64,000 nucleotides of DNA from Planctomycetota bacterium. GTDB lineage: Bacteria > Planctomycetota > UBA1135. Positions 19,075 to 27,811 of this stretch are shown here, in pieces; position 1 is the stretch's first letter; every line of letters begins with the position of its first letter. The notes under the pieces were generated by a model. The model saw only the letters and a list, made by a program, of their open reading frames with translations. It did no database searches and was not told the DNA's origin. Both the position numbers and the translations under genes were made by a program. The stretch covers positions 186,001 to 250,000 of the forward strand of contig SHNF01000009.1 in the NCBI GenBank assembly GCA_004295085.1, read 5' to 3'.

Positions 19075-20982
19075 CTAGAAGTCGAACTGGTCGATGTTGG
19101 ACGCGTCGAAGCGGAACGGGGCGCCGAGCAGCACGTCGGCGCCGCGCACTTCGATGCTGCCCAGGCGACCGGCCGCAAGCGCCGTGGAGCCGGCCCTCAG
19201 CCGCCCGTCGTGCAGCGCCACGGCCGCCTGCACGGTGAGATAGCCGAGGTCCACGGTGTTCCACAGGATGATGCTGTCGATGATGCCCGCGTGCACGTAG
19301 GAGCGGCACAGGCTCGGCACCGAGAGGCCGATGACCTTGACCTCGCTGCCTTCCTGCTTCACGGCCTCGGCCGAGCCGGGCACGGCCGCGGCGGCGATGG
19401 TCATGATCAGGCGCACCTCGGGGTAGGCGCGCAGGATGTTGCGGGTCTCGGTCAGCGCGCGGTCGCGCAGGCCGTCGCTGGGCCGGATCACGGCGATCCG
19501 CAGGTCCGACCAGCGCTCGGCCAGGCGCGCGCGGATGTGCTCGATCCAGGCGTTCTGGTTGGCGGCGGTGAGCGAGGCGGTGACGATCGCGAAGCTGCCC
19601 GCGCCGCCGAGCACGCGCCCGGCCTCGTCCGCCAGCGCGTGGCCGATGCCTTCCGGCGTGGCCTGGTTTATGAAGAAGTCGCGCGCGTCGGGCTCCGCGT
19701 CCGCGTCCCAGGTCAGGACCGGGATGCCGCGCTCGCGCGCCTTCCGCAGCACCGTGCTGATCGCGGGCGCGTTCTCCACGCTCACCGCGATGACGTCCAC
19801 GCCGCGCGTGATCCAGCCTTCGACGATCTCGTTCTGGCGGGCCGCGTCGGTGTCGTTGGGGCCGTCCCAGAGCAGCTCGACGCCCAGCTCGCCGGCCGCG
19901 GCCTCGGCCCCCGCGCGGCATGACACGAAGTAGGGATCGCTCTTGTTCTTCGGCATGAGGGCGACGAGCGGCTGTCCGGACCCGGCGCCGCCGTCCCGGC
20001 TCCAGGCCAGGAAGGCGAGGCCGCCGAGCACCGCGGCCGGAACGAGGACCCGGGCGCCGGCCAGGCGCGGCTTCGCGCGCCCCTCCAGCAGCACCGCGCC
20101 GACCAGCAGCACGCCGAGCAGGATGGAGGCGAGCTCGGTCGGCTGCCCGGAGAGCAGCAGGCCGTTCTGCAGCACGGCGATCGTGAGCAGGCTCAGCAGC
20201 GTGCCCGGCACGGTGCCACGCCCGCCGGAGATCGGTGTGCCTCCGAGGGCGACGATCGTGACCGCGAGCAGCTCGTAGCCGGTCCCTGCGTCGGCCTTTG
20301 CCTGCCCGAGGTGCGAGACGTACAGGATCCCGGCGAGCGCCGCCGCCGCGCCCGAGATCGCGTACACGCCGAGCAGGCAGCGGCGCACCGGCACGCCGGC
20401 GTAGCGCGCCCCTTCCACGGAGAAGCCGATGGCGACCAGCCGGCGTCCGAAGGGCGCGCGGTGCAGCAGCAGCCAGCCGGCGGCCGCGGCGGCGGCCAGG
20501 ACCAGGAGCTGCGGCGGCAGGAAGCCGAACCAGTAGCCCTGGCCGAATTGCAGAAAAGAGGGCGCAAAGCCGGAATAGACCGCATAGCCGCCGGTCCAGG
20601 CCTCCGCAACTCCGCGCGCGAGCGCCATGGTGGCGAGCGTCACCACGAGCGGCGGCACCTGCGCCAGCGCGATCAGGACACCGTTGCAGAGGCCGACCAG
20701 CGCCCCGAAGACCAGCGCGGCGGCGCACGCGAGAAGAAGCGGCACACCGTGCGCGTGCAGGTCGCCGAGCAAGACGGCCGTGAGGCCCATCACCGCGCCC
20801 ACCGAGAGATCGATGCCGCCCGCCGTCATGACGAGCGTCATGCCGAGCGCGAGCAGGCCGAGCTCGGCCGTGGCACGCCCGATCTCCAGGCCGTTCTGCA
20901 GGCTCAGGAAGCTGTCCGCGAGCAGCGCGAACAGCGCGATCTCCAGCAGGAGCAGCAGCGGGAGCACGCGGCGCTCAGGCAC
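19075..20982 (-). CDS. Rhamnose ABC importer: permease fused to sugar-binding protein
   Basis: Residues 1-305 form a CUT2-family permease with about nine hydrophobic helices, GGIDLSVGAVMGLTAVLLGD near 55, and the ATPase-contact loop ALGGTPISGGRGTVPGTL at 246-263. A further hydrophobic helix (311-327) is followed by a complete type I periplasmic binding domain (337-635). That domain opens with LVALMPKNKSDPYFVSCRAGA and contains NDTDAARQNEIVEGWI and DVIAVSVENA, as in the rhamnose-binding protein RhaS. The last helix would thus tether the receptor outside the membrane. GTG 20982 overlaps the stop of the other permease gene by 8 bp. No stop or frameshift separates the two halves. Confidence 0.88.
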   Translation of the reverse strand: MPERRVLPLLLLLEIALFALLADSFLSLQNGLEIGRATAELGLLALGMTLVMTAGGIDLSVGAVMGLTAVLLGDLHAHGVPLLLACAAALVFGALVGLCNGVLIALAQVPPLVVTLATMALARGVAEAWTGGYAVYSGFAPSFLQFGQGYWFGFLPPQLLVLAAAAAAGWLLLHRAPFGRRLVAIGFSVEGARYAGVPVRRCLLGVYAISGAAAALAGILYVSHLGQAKADAGTGYELLAVTIVALGGTPISGGRGTVPGTLLSLLTIAVLQNGLLLSGQPTELASILLGVLLVGAVLLEGRAKPRLAGARVLVPAAVLGGLAFLAWSRDGGAGSGQPLVALMPKNKSDPYFVSCRAGAEAAAGELGVELLWDGPNDTDAARQNEIVEGWITRGVDVIAVSVENAPAISTVLRKARERGIPVLTWDADAEPDARDFFINQATPEGIGHALADEAGRVLGGAGSFAIVTASLTAANQNAWIEHIRARLAERWSDLRIAVIRPSDGLRDRALTETRNILRAYPEVRLIMTIAAAAVPGSAEAVKQEGSEVKVIGLSVPSLCRSYVHAGIIDSIILWNTVDLGYLTVQAAVALHDGRLRAGSTALAAGRLGSIEVRGADVLLGAPFRFDASNIDQFDF

Positions 20983-21916
20983 GGGCTCCGCTCCTCCGCG
21001 CCCACAGCAGCGAATCCAGCGTCACCGCCGCCAGGATGATCCCGCCCTGGATCGCCCGCTCCCAGGCCGCGTCCACGCGCAGGAACACCAGCATCGTGCC
21101 GATCACGCTCAGCAGCGCCACGCCGAGCAGCGTCCCGACCAGGCTGCCGCGCCCACCCTGGATCGAGACGCCTCCCACGATGACGCAGGCGATCACCTTC
21201 AGCTCGAATCCGATCCCGGCCTCGATCTCGACGGCCGGGTAGCGCGGGAAGCTCAACAGCGCCGCCGCCGCCACGAAGGCCCCCATGGCGACGAAGACCC
21301 CGAACACGACGCCTTCCGGCCGTATGCCGGCCAGCCGCGCCGCCTCCGCGTCGCCGCCGGTCGCGAGCACGGCCCGGCCCCAGCTCGTCCAGCGCAGGAA
21401 CAGCAGCGCGAGCAGGAACAGCAACGCCGCGGCGGCCATGAACACGGCCTGACCCGCGTCCTGGGACAGTCCGAACCAGGGGAAGGAGGGCGGCAGGTCG
21501 GCCACCCACGCGCCGCCGCTGAGCCAGCGCAGCGTTCCGCGCAGCACGGCCATGCCGGCCAGCGTCGCGATGATGGCCGGCACGCGCAGGCGTGCCACCA
21601 GCAGGCCGTTCAGCGCGCCGATGGCGCCGCCGGCGGCCAGGGTGACCGGAATGAACAGAACGGGCGGCAGCCCGGCCCTGGCGAGCAGGCCCATGAGCAC
21701 CCCGCAGACCGCGAACTGCGCTCCGACGGAGATGTCGATCTGTCCCGCCAGCATCAGGAAGGTCATCCCGACCGAGGCGACCAGCAGCGGCAGCGTGTCG
21801 ACCAGCCAGTTGCGCAGGTTGGCGGCGTCGTAGAACTCCGGCGCGGCGATCGCGACCGCCCCCGCCAGCAAGGCCAGCACGACCCCCAGCGCGGCTTCGC
21901 GGCGCCAGCGCTCCAT
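20975..21916 (-). CDS. rhaP: Rhamnose ABC importer permease
   Basis: This 313-residue CUT2-family permease (PF02653) is the second membrane subunit of the sugar importer. Segments FLMLAGQIDISVGAQFAVCG near residue 53 and VIVGGVSIQGGRGSLVGTLLGV near 238 match the permease signature. About nine hydrophobic helices are visible. Its ATG shares one base with the ATPase stop (TGATG), so translation is coupled. It would pair with the permease half of the downstream fusion protein. Confidence 0.9.
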   Translation of the reverse strand: MERWRREAALGVVLALLAGAVAIAAPEFYDAANLRNWLVDTLPLLVASVGMTFLMLAGQIDISVGAQFAVCGVLMGLLARAGLPPVLFIPVTLAAGGAIGALNGLLVARLRVPAIIATLAGMAVLRGTLRWLSGGAWVADLPPSFPWFGLSQDAGQAVFMAAAALLFLLALLFLRWTSWGRAVLATGGDAEAARLAGIRPEGVVFGVFVAMGAFVAAAALLSFPRYPAVEIEAGIGFELKVIACVIVGGVSIQGGRGSLVGTLLGVALLSVIGTMLVFLRVDAAWERAIQGGIILAAVTLDSLLWARRSGARA

Positions 21917-23478
21917 CAAGCTGCTCCCTCGAGACCCAATGCCAGCGACATCACCGCTTCCTGGCTCGCGCCCGCCCGCGGCAGCGCGCCGGCCACGCGC
22001 CCGCGCCGCAGCACCACGATGCGGTCGGACAGCTCCAGCAGCTCGGGCAGGTCGGAAGAGATCAACAGCACCGCGCAGCCCTTGGCAGCCGCCTCCAGGA
22101 TCAGTCCGTGGATCTCCTGCCTTCCGCCCACGTCGATCCCCTGGGTCGGCTCGTCCAACACGAGCACGCGCGGCTCGCAGGCCAGCCAGCGCGCCAGCGC
22201 CACCTTCTGCTGATTGCCGCCCGAAAGCGCTGCAACCTCGGTCTGTGGCGACGGCACCTTGATGCGGAGCCGCTCGATCCAGCGGCGAGCGAAGGCCAAC
22301 TCTCCTTCGCGATCCAGCAGCCCGCGCCGCGTGTGCGCCTCCAGCCGCGGCAGCGTCAGGTTCTCGCTGACGTCGAGCGCCGGCAGCACGCCGTGCCGCC
22401 GCCGGTCCTCCGGCACGCAGGCGATCCCGCAGGCCAGCGCATCCTTCGGTGACCGCGGCTTGATCACGCCACCACCCACGCGCACTTCCCCGCCCTGGAA
22501 CGGCGCCAGGCCGACCAGGCAGCGCGCCAGCTCGGTGCGGCCCGCCCCGACCAGCCCGCCAAGCCCCACGATCTCGCCCGCGCGCACCTGCAGCGAGATG
22601 TCGTGCAGCCCAGCCTCCCGTGACGTCAATCCCGCCACCTCGAGCAGGACCGGCCCCGCAGCTCCTGCCCCGCGCGCCTGCGGCTCCGCCAGCTCGCGCC
22701 CCACCATGTGCGCCACCAGCGCCGGGCGCGTCAGCTCCGCCATCGGCGCGCTCCAGACCAGCCGGCCGTCGCGTAGCACACTGACCCGGTCGGCGATCCG
22801 CTCCACTTCCTCCAGCCGATGCGAGATGTACAGGATGCCCGCGCCGCGCTCGCGCAGGCGCAACAGAATCTGCAGCAGGCGCTCGGACTCGGTGCGCGCG
22901 AGCACCGCCGTCGGTTCGTCCAGGATCAGGATGGGCGCCTCGCTGCGCAGCGCCCGCGCGATCTCCACCAGTTGCTGCTGCGCCGGCGCCAGCTCGCGCA
23001 CCAGCGCGCCCGGATCCACGCCGGCCTCCACCCGCGCCAGCAACTCGGCGGCGCGCCGGCGCCGCGCCCGCCAGTCCAGCAGAGGCCCGTCGCTGCCGAT
23101 CAGCAGGTTCTCCGCCACGGTCAGCTCGCCGAACAGTGCGGGCTGCTGGTAGATCACAGCGACGCCCAGCTCCCGCGCCCGCCGCGGCGAGTGCGACTCC
23201 ACGCGCCGCCCCTGGATCTCCAGGGTCCCCGCGTCCGGCGCGTGGGCGCCGGTGATGACCTTGATCAGCGTGCTCTTGCCGGCCCCGTTCTCCCCCACCA
23301 GCGCGTGCACCTCGCCCGGCCGCAGGTCCAGGGACACGTCGCGCAGGGCCGCCACGGCGCCAAACGACTTGGAGATCCCTCGCAGGCACAAGAGCGTGCG
23401 AGCCTCCCGCCCGTGGAGGGGAGCGTCCACGCCGGCATTCTGCAACTCCCGGCCGGGCGACGCGAGGACCCGTCGCAA
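21916..23478 (-). CDS. rhaT: Rhamnose ABC importer ATPase, two cassettes
   Basis: This protein of up to 520 residues contains two ABC domains. The first has Walker A GENGAGKST near residue 63, signature LAPAQQQLVEIARAL, and Walker B ILILDEPTAVL. The second has a degenerate Walker A (GGLVGAGRTE), signature LSGGNQQKVALAR and Walker B VLVLDEPTQGIDVG, as is normal for CUT2 ATPases. The start is uncertain: TTG 23478 is the longest frame, GTG 23430 lies within the poorly conserved leader, and TTG 23391 follows a good GGGAGG motif and would give MCLRGISKSFG. It is the first gene of the rhamnose operon and divergent from the porin gene. Confidence 0.88.
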   Translation of the reverse strand: MRRVLASPGRELQNAGVDAPLHGREARTLLCLRGISKSFGAVAALRDVSLDLRPGEVHALVGENGAGKSTLIKVITGAHAPDAGTLEIQGRRVESHSPRRARELGVAVIYQQPALFGELTVAENLLIGSDGPLLDWRARRRRAAELLARVEAGVDPGALVRELAPAQQQLVEIARALRSEAPILILDEPTAVLARTESERLLQILLRLRERGAGILYISHRLEEVERIADRVSVLRDGRLVWSAPMAELTRPALVAHMVGRELAEPQARGAGAAGPVLLEVAGLTSREAGLHDISLQVRAGEIVGLGGLVGAGRTELARCLVGLAPFQGGEVRVGGGVIKPRSPKDALACGIACVPEDRRRHGVLPALDVSENLTLPRLEAHTRRGLLDREGELAFARRWIERLRIKVPSPQTEVAALSGGNQQKVALARWLACEPRVLVLDEPTQGIDVGGRQEIHGLILEAAAKGCAVLLISSDLPELLELSDRIVVLRRGRVAGALPRAGASQEAVMSLALGLEGAA

Positions 23479-23595
23479 CCTCGGGAGCGATCACTCGTGC
23501 GCGCCGCGAACCAGCGGTTCCGAGCTCGGCCTGCATCCAGTCGAACCCCGCAACATCACGTACTGCGGCACTTCCAGAACCGAGCCCCATCCTGC

Positions 23596-23601
23596 TATAC
23601 T
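23596..23601 (+). promoter_or_regulatory. -10-like TATACT in the rhaT-porin gap
   Basis: TATACT is a good -10 match. A transcript from here would have a leader of roughly 100 nt containing the 13-bp repeats before the porin ATG at 23707. No convincing -35 is visible. Confidence 0.3.
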
Positions 23602-23627
23602 CAACCTCACGCAAGGTGCGAAGCAGG

Positions 23628-23687
23628 TTGACAAGCCGTGTTGACAAGCCGTGTTGACAAGCCGTGTTGACAAGCCGTGTTGACAAG
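23628..23687. repeat. 13-bp tandem repeat TTGACAAGCCGTG, 4.6 copies
   Basis: Four exact units of TTGACAAGCCGTG (23628-23679) are followed by a partial unit TTGACAAG (23680-23687). The array ends just before GGAGAAGGAGAG and the porin start. Each unit contains the consensus -35 hexamer TTGACA and a GTGTTG pair in a new reading frame, since 13 is not a multiple of three. Perfect identity suggests recent expansion by slippage. Confidence 0.9.
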
Positions 23688-23706
23688 GAGAAGGAGAGAG
23701 CAGGAA

Positions 23707-24882
23707 ATGCGAACGCCTCGCGGTGGTTTCACGTCGCGGATCGTCGGGGCCTTGATCCTCGCGAGCCCGAGTCTCGCGGCCCAGCAGACCGGCCAAGATC
23801 AGCAGGCCGGAGCAGAGGTCGAGCCCACGCCCAAGGGCATCCAGTGGACGACGGGCGACTACAAGTGGAAGATCGGGGGCTACATCAAGGTCGATGTGAT
23901 CCACGACTTCGACGAGATCGGCTCGACCGACTTCTTCGACGTGCGCACGATCCCGACGGCGGGCGCGAACGAGCCGGGCGACAGCACGCGCATTCACGCG
24001 CGCCAGACGCGCCTGAACCTTGATGTCACCGGCCCGACCTCGGCGGGCGCCTTCCGGGCCTTCTTCGAGGGCGACTTCTTCAGCGACCAGAACGGCTTCC
24101 GCATGCGCCACGCCTACGGCACGGTCGGTCACGTGCTCGGCGGGCAGACCTGGTCCACGTTCATGGACGAGAACGCGATGCCCGAGACGCTCGACTTCGA
24201 GTCGCCGGTCGCGTTCCCGCTCATCCGCCAGGCGCAAGTCCGCTGGACGCAAGAGCTGGAGAATGGGAACTACTTCGCCGTCTCGCTCGAGGACCCCGAC
24301 TCCGACGTGATCCCGGCCGCCGGCCTTACGGGCGAGACCGACGAGCCTCTCCCCGACTTGAACGCGCGCGTACACCTGAAGAACCCGCTCGGTCACGTCC
24401 AGCTCGGCCTGTTCAGCGGCATGGCGCGCTTCGACCCCGGCACGGGCTCGACCAACGACGCCTGGCTGTGGGGCGCGAACCTCTCGACCAAGCTCACCAC
24501 GTGGGGCTCCGACAACGCCATCGCGCAGATCACCTACGGCGAGGGCGTCGCGCGCTACCGCGGCGGCAACACGGCCGCGTACGACGCGAACGGCAACCTC
24601 GACGCGATCCCAACGCTCGGAATCCTCGGCTCATATCAGCACTACTGGGCGGAAGACTTTCGCAGCTCGGTCGGCTACAGCTGGGGCGACGGCGACGTCC
24701 CCAGCGGCGCGCCGCCGGCCACCACCACCGAGCAGCTCCAGTACGGCTTCGCCAACCTCATCTGGCAGTTCGCCGACCGGGCCTGGGTCGGCATCGAGTA
24801 CCTCTACGGCGAACGCCAGACGTTTGACAACGCGGACGGCACCGCGCACCGCATCCAGATCTCCCTGCGCTTCGACATCTGA
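23707..24882 (+). CDS. DcaP-like outer-membrane porin
   Basis: This 391-residue protein has a Sec signal (hydrophobic stretch IVGALILASPSLA, cleavage near AAQQ) and ends in phenylalanine-rich beta strands (IQISLRFDI), typical of outer-membrane barrels. GDYKWKIGGYIKVDVIHDFDEIG, the RQTRLNLDVTGPTSAG strand and GHVLGGQTWSTFMDENAMPETLDFE resemble the trimeric DcaP family, which passes dicarboxylates and other small anions. GGAGAAGGAGAG lies upstream of ATG 23707. A GTG in the last repeat unit (23677) is in frame but would place charged residues before the signal. It may bring substrates to the decarboxylase/antiporter genes downstream. Confidence 0.8.
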   Translation: MRTPRGGFTSRIVGALILASPSLAAQQTGQDQQAGAEVEPTPKGIQWTTGDYKWKIGGYIKVDVIHDFDEIGSTDFFDVRTIPTAGANEPGDSTRIHARQTRLNLDVTGPTSAGAFRAFFEGDFFSDQNGFRMRHAYGTVGHVLGGQTWSTFMDENAMPETLDFESPVAFPLIRQAQVRWTQELENGNYFAVSLEDPDSDVIPAAGLTGETDEPLPDLNARVHLKNPLGHVQLGLFSGMARFDPGTGSTNDAWLWGANLSTKLTTWGSDNAIAQITYGEGVARYRGGNTAAYDANGNLDAIPTLGILGSYQHYWAEDFRSSVGYSWGDGDVPSGAPPATTTEQLQYGFANLIWQFADRAWVGIEYLYGERQTFDNADGTAHRIQISLRFDI

Positions 24883-24958
24883 GTCCAAGACCCACCATCT
24901 CCCCTCCCCCCAGTCCCCGTGAGTCCAGCTGCCGGACAGCGACGGAGAAGCTTTCCCG

Positions 24959-27811
24959 ATGAAGCCCGTTCCTCACAAGACCACGCCGCGCTCCGCGACC
25001 ATGGCCACGAACCCCGAAGCCGCCGCTGACCTCGACCACTTCTTCTCCGTGATCGCCGCGCGCCTGGATCGCTGGCGCGAGCTCGGCAAGGCCGCGCAGG
25101 CCTGGGCCGCACAGGGCGCCGGGAAGGCGGGCGCGGCCTCGAAGGCGGAGTGCGCGCGGCAGCTCGAGCAGCTCACGCCCTTCGAGTCGCTGCAGGCCTT
25201 TCCCGGTCTGCGCCTGCTGCAGGCGCTCGAAGAGCGCGTGAGCTCGGGCGACGCGCACGCGGCCGCGCGGCTGGTGCAGCGCGTGTCCAGCGCGCTCATG
25301 TCGCGCAGCTATCGCGGCGAGAGCGGCGACCTCGAGCCGGAGGAGGACGGGGGGGCGGGCGAGCGCGCCCTGCCCACCGCCCCGCGCGAGGCGGCGGCGC
25401 GGCCGTACTTCGAGGTGCTCTTCGTCTCGCCGGCGCCGCTGTCGCGCCGGCAGGCGCAGGTGCAGCAGGTGCGCAAGCTGCGCCGGCCGCAGGACGAGTT
25501 CATCTACGAGCCGGTGTTCGTGGGCAGCTTCGAGGACGCGGTCCTGGGCGTGATCGTGAACACGAACCTGGAGGCGGTCGTGATCTACGACGGCTTCCCG
25601 TACGAGTCCGTGTTCGACGTGCCGCTCTTCAAGAGCTGGCTCTCCTCGCGCCTCCCGGCCTCCATCACGGCGAGCGCGGGCGCCGACCTCGGGCTGCTGC
25701 TCGCGCGCGCAGTGCAGGCGATCCGGCCGGAGCTCGACGTGTACCTCCTGGCCGATCGCAAGCCGGACGAGATCGTCTCGGACCCCGCCGCGGCCGGCCT
25801 GCGGCGCGTGTTCTACGCGGTCGAGGAGCCGCTCGAGATCCACCTCTCGATCCTGGCCGGCGTGGCCGACCGCTGCCGCACGCCCTACTTCGACAACCTC
25901 AAGAAGTACGCGCAGAAGCCGGTCGGCACCTTCCACGCGCTGCCCATCGCGCGCGGCAAGTCGATCTTCCGCTCGAACTGGATCCGTGACATGGGCGAGT
26001 TCTACGGCCCCACCCTGTTCCTGGCCGAATCCTCGGCCACGACCGGCGGCCTGGACAGCCTGCTCGAGCCCACCGGCAACATCAAGCTGGCCCAGGACGC
26101 GGCGGCGCGCGCGTTCGGCGCCGACCACGTCTACTTCGTGACGAACGGCACCTCGACCTCGAACAAGATGGTGCACCAGGCGCTGCTCGAGCCAGGCGAC
26201 ATCGTCATCGCCGACCGCAACTGCCACAAGTCGCACCACTACGGCATGGTGCTCGCGGGCGCGCAGCCCTACTACGTCGAGGCCTTCCCGCTGGTCGCGT
26301 ACTCGATGTACGGCGCCGTGCCGGTGCGCGCGATCAAGCAGGCGCTGCTCGACCTCAAGGCGGCCAAGCGCCTCGGCAAGGTGAAGCTGGTCACGCTCAC
26401 CAACTGCACCTTCGACGGCCACGTGTACGACACGCGCCGGGTGATGGAGGAGTGCCTGGCGATCAAGCCCGACCTGGTCTTCCTGTGGGACGAGGCCTGG
26501 TTCGGCTTCGCGCGCTTCTCGCCCTTCTACCGCCCGCGCACGGCCATGGGCGCGCGCGCCGCGCTGAAGGAGGCCTTTGCCGATCCCGAGTACCTGAAGC
26601 GCTACCAGGCCCAGGAGAAGCAGCTCGGCGCCGACCTCGACCCCAAGGACAAGCGCGTGCTCGACACGCGCCTGATCCCCGACCCGCGCAAGGCCAAGCT
26701 GCGCGTGTACCAGACCAACTCGACCCACAAGTCGATGTCGGCGCTGCGCCAGGGCTCGATGGTCCTGGTCGGCGACGAGGAGTTCGCGAAGCAGGAGCAG
26801 GCCTTCAAGGAGGCGGTGTTCACGCACGCCTCGACCTCCCCCAACCTGCAGATCATCGCCTCGCTGGACGTCGCGCGGCGCCAGATGGAGCTCGAGGGCT
26901 ACGAGCTGGTGATGGCCGCGGTCCAGAACGCGCTCGAGATCCGGCGCGCGGTGAACCACCACCCGCTCGTGTCCAGGTACTTCCGCGTGCTGGAGCCGGA
27001 GGAGATGATCCCGGCCGGATTCCGGCCCTCGGGCTTCGCGAGCTTCACCGAGGGCGGCGGCTCCTGGGTCGACGCGCTCAAAGCCTTCCGCGAGGACGAG
27101 TTCGTGCTCGATCCCACGCGCCTGACGCTCGTGTGCGGCACGGCAGGCTTCGACGGCACGCAGTTCAAGAACTTCCTGGCGGCCGAGTATGAAATCCAGC
27201 TCAACAAGACCTCGCGTAACTCGGTCCTCTTGCAGACCAACATCAACAACACCCGCAGCGACGTCGCCAACCTGCTCAAGGTCCTGGTCGAGATCTCCAA
27301 GGGGATCGAGGAGCGCCTGAAGAGCGGCGGCGAGCCCGCGCGCGCGGCCTTCGCGGCGCGCGTGAAGGCGCTGATGGAGGACGTGCCCGACCTGCCGAAC
27401 TTCAGCCGCTTCCACGACCGCTTCCGCGACGACCCGAAGGGCAGGACGCTGGAGGGCGACATGCGCGCGGCGTTCTACGTCGCCTACGACTCCGAGCGCT
27501 GCGAGCATGTCAAGCTGATGAGCCCCGAGATCGACCAGCGCCTGAAGTCCGGTCCGCCGCTCGTCTCGGCGCACTTCGTGATCCCCTACCCGCCGGGCTT
27601 CCCGATCATGGTGCCCGGCCAGGTGATCGCCGCCGACACGATCGAGTTCATGCGCAAGCTCGACGTGAAGGAGATCCACGGCTACGACGCCAGCCTGGGG
27701 TTGAAGCTGATCCGGCCCGCGGTGCTGGGCAAGAGCGGCGGCAAGTCGCGCGCCGCCGTGCCCGGCCACCGGGCGCCCGTACCCGTTTCCCGAAGGAGGT
27801 CACGGTCATGA
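24959..27811 (+). CDS. Orn/Lys/Arg-type PLP-dependent decarboxylase, long form
   Basis: It should decarboxylate a basic or related amino acid, consuming a cytoplasmic proton. Fold-type I motifs are intact: [19 protein letters not shown] with D419, FLWDEAWFG with D511 for the pyridine nitrogen, and [14 protein letters not shown] with the Schiff-base lysine at about 591. The 950-residue length exceeds the usual 710-760. Part of the excess is an N-terminal helical region (1-150) before the receiver-like wing domain, and there is a basic C-terminal tail. Substrate cannot be read from sequence. The stop overlaps the antiporter start (ATGA), so the two products are made together. ATG 25001 ([12 protein letters not shown]) is an alternative start. 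Confidence 0.85.
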   Translation: MKPVPHKTTPRSATMATNPEAAADLDHFFSVIAARLDRWRELGKAAQAWAAQGAGKAGAASKAECARQLEQLTPFESLQAFPGLRLLQALEERVSSGDAHAAARLVQRVSSALMSRSYRGESGDLEPEEDGGAGERALPTAPREAAARPYFEVLFVSPAPLSRRQAQVQQVRKLRRPQDEFIYEPVFVGSFEDAVLGVIVNTNLEAVVIYDGFPYESVFDVPLFKSWLSSRLPASITASAGADLGLLLARAVQAIRPELDVYLLADRKPDEIVSDPAAAGLRRVFYAVEEPLEIHLSILAGVADRCRTPYFDNLKKYAQKPVGTFHALPIARGKSIFRSNWIRDMGEFYGPTLFLAESSATTGGLDSLLEPTGNIKLAQDAAARAFGADHVYFVTNGTSTSNKMVHQALLEPGDIVIADRNCHKSHHYGMVLAGAQPYYVEAFPLVAYSMYGAVPVRAIKQALLDLKAAKRLGKVKLVTLTNCTFDGHVYDTRRVMEECLAIKPDLVFLWDEAWFGFARFSPFYRPRTAMGARAALKEAFADPEYLKRYQAQEKQLGADLDPKDKRVLDTRLIPDPRKAKLRVYQTNSTHKSMSALRQGSMVLVGDEEFAKQEQAFKEAVFTHASTSPNLQIIASLDVARRQMELEGYELVMAAVQNALEIRRAVNHHPLVSRYFRVLEPEEMIPAGFRPSGFASFTEGGGSWVDALKAFREDEFVLDPTRLTLVCGTAGFDGTQFKNFLAAEYEIQLNKTSRNSVLLQTNINNTRSDVANLLKVLVEISKGIEERLKSGGEPARAAFAARVKALMEDVPDLPNFSRFHDRFRDDPKGRTLEGDMRAAFYVAYDSERCEHVKLMSPEIDQRLKSGPPLVSAHFVIPYPPGFPIMVPGQVIAADTIEFMRKLDVKEIHGYDASLGLKLIRPAVLGKSGGKSRAAVPGHRAPVPVSRRRSRS
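27793..27800 (+). promoter_or_regulatory. Consensus Shine-Dalgarno AAGGAGGT before aspT
   Basis: AAGGAGGT lies 7 nt before the antiporter ATG, inside the 3' end of the decarboxylase gene. It is a full anti-16S match and fixes the start at 27808. Confidence 0.85.

Noticed and set aside
15614..20728. A 1704-codon minus-strand frame across the aldolase and permease genes
   Set aside because: Only the last 431 codons (rhaI) match a family; the upstream part is a shadow of two real genes.
20975..23686. A 903-codon minus-strand frame covering the ATPase gene and repeats
   Set aside because: Only the last 313 codons (rhaP) carry family motifs. The rest is out of frame with rhaT and reads through the 13-bp repeats.
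23628..23687. Possible CRISPR array
   Set aside because: Units are 13 bp, directly adjacent, with no spacers and no cas genes nearby.
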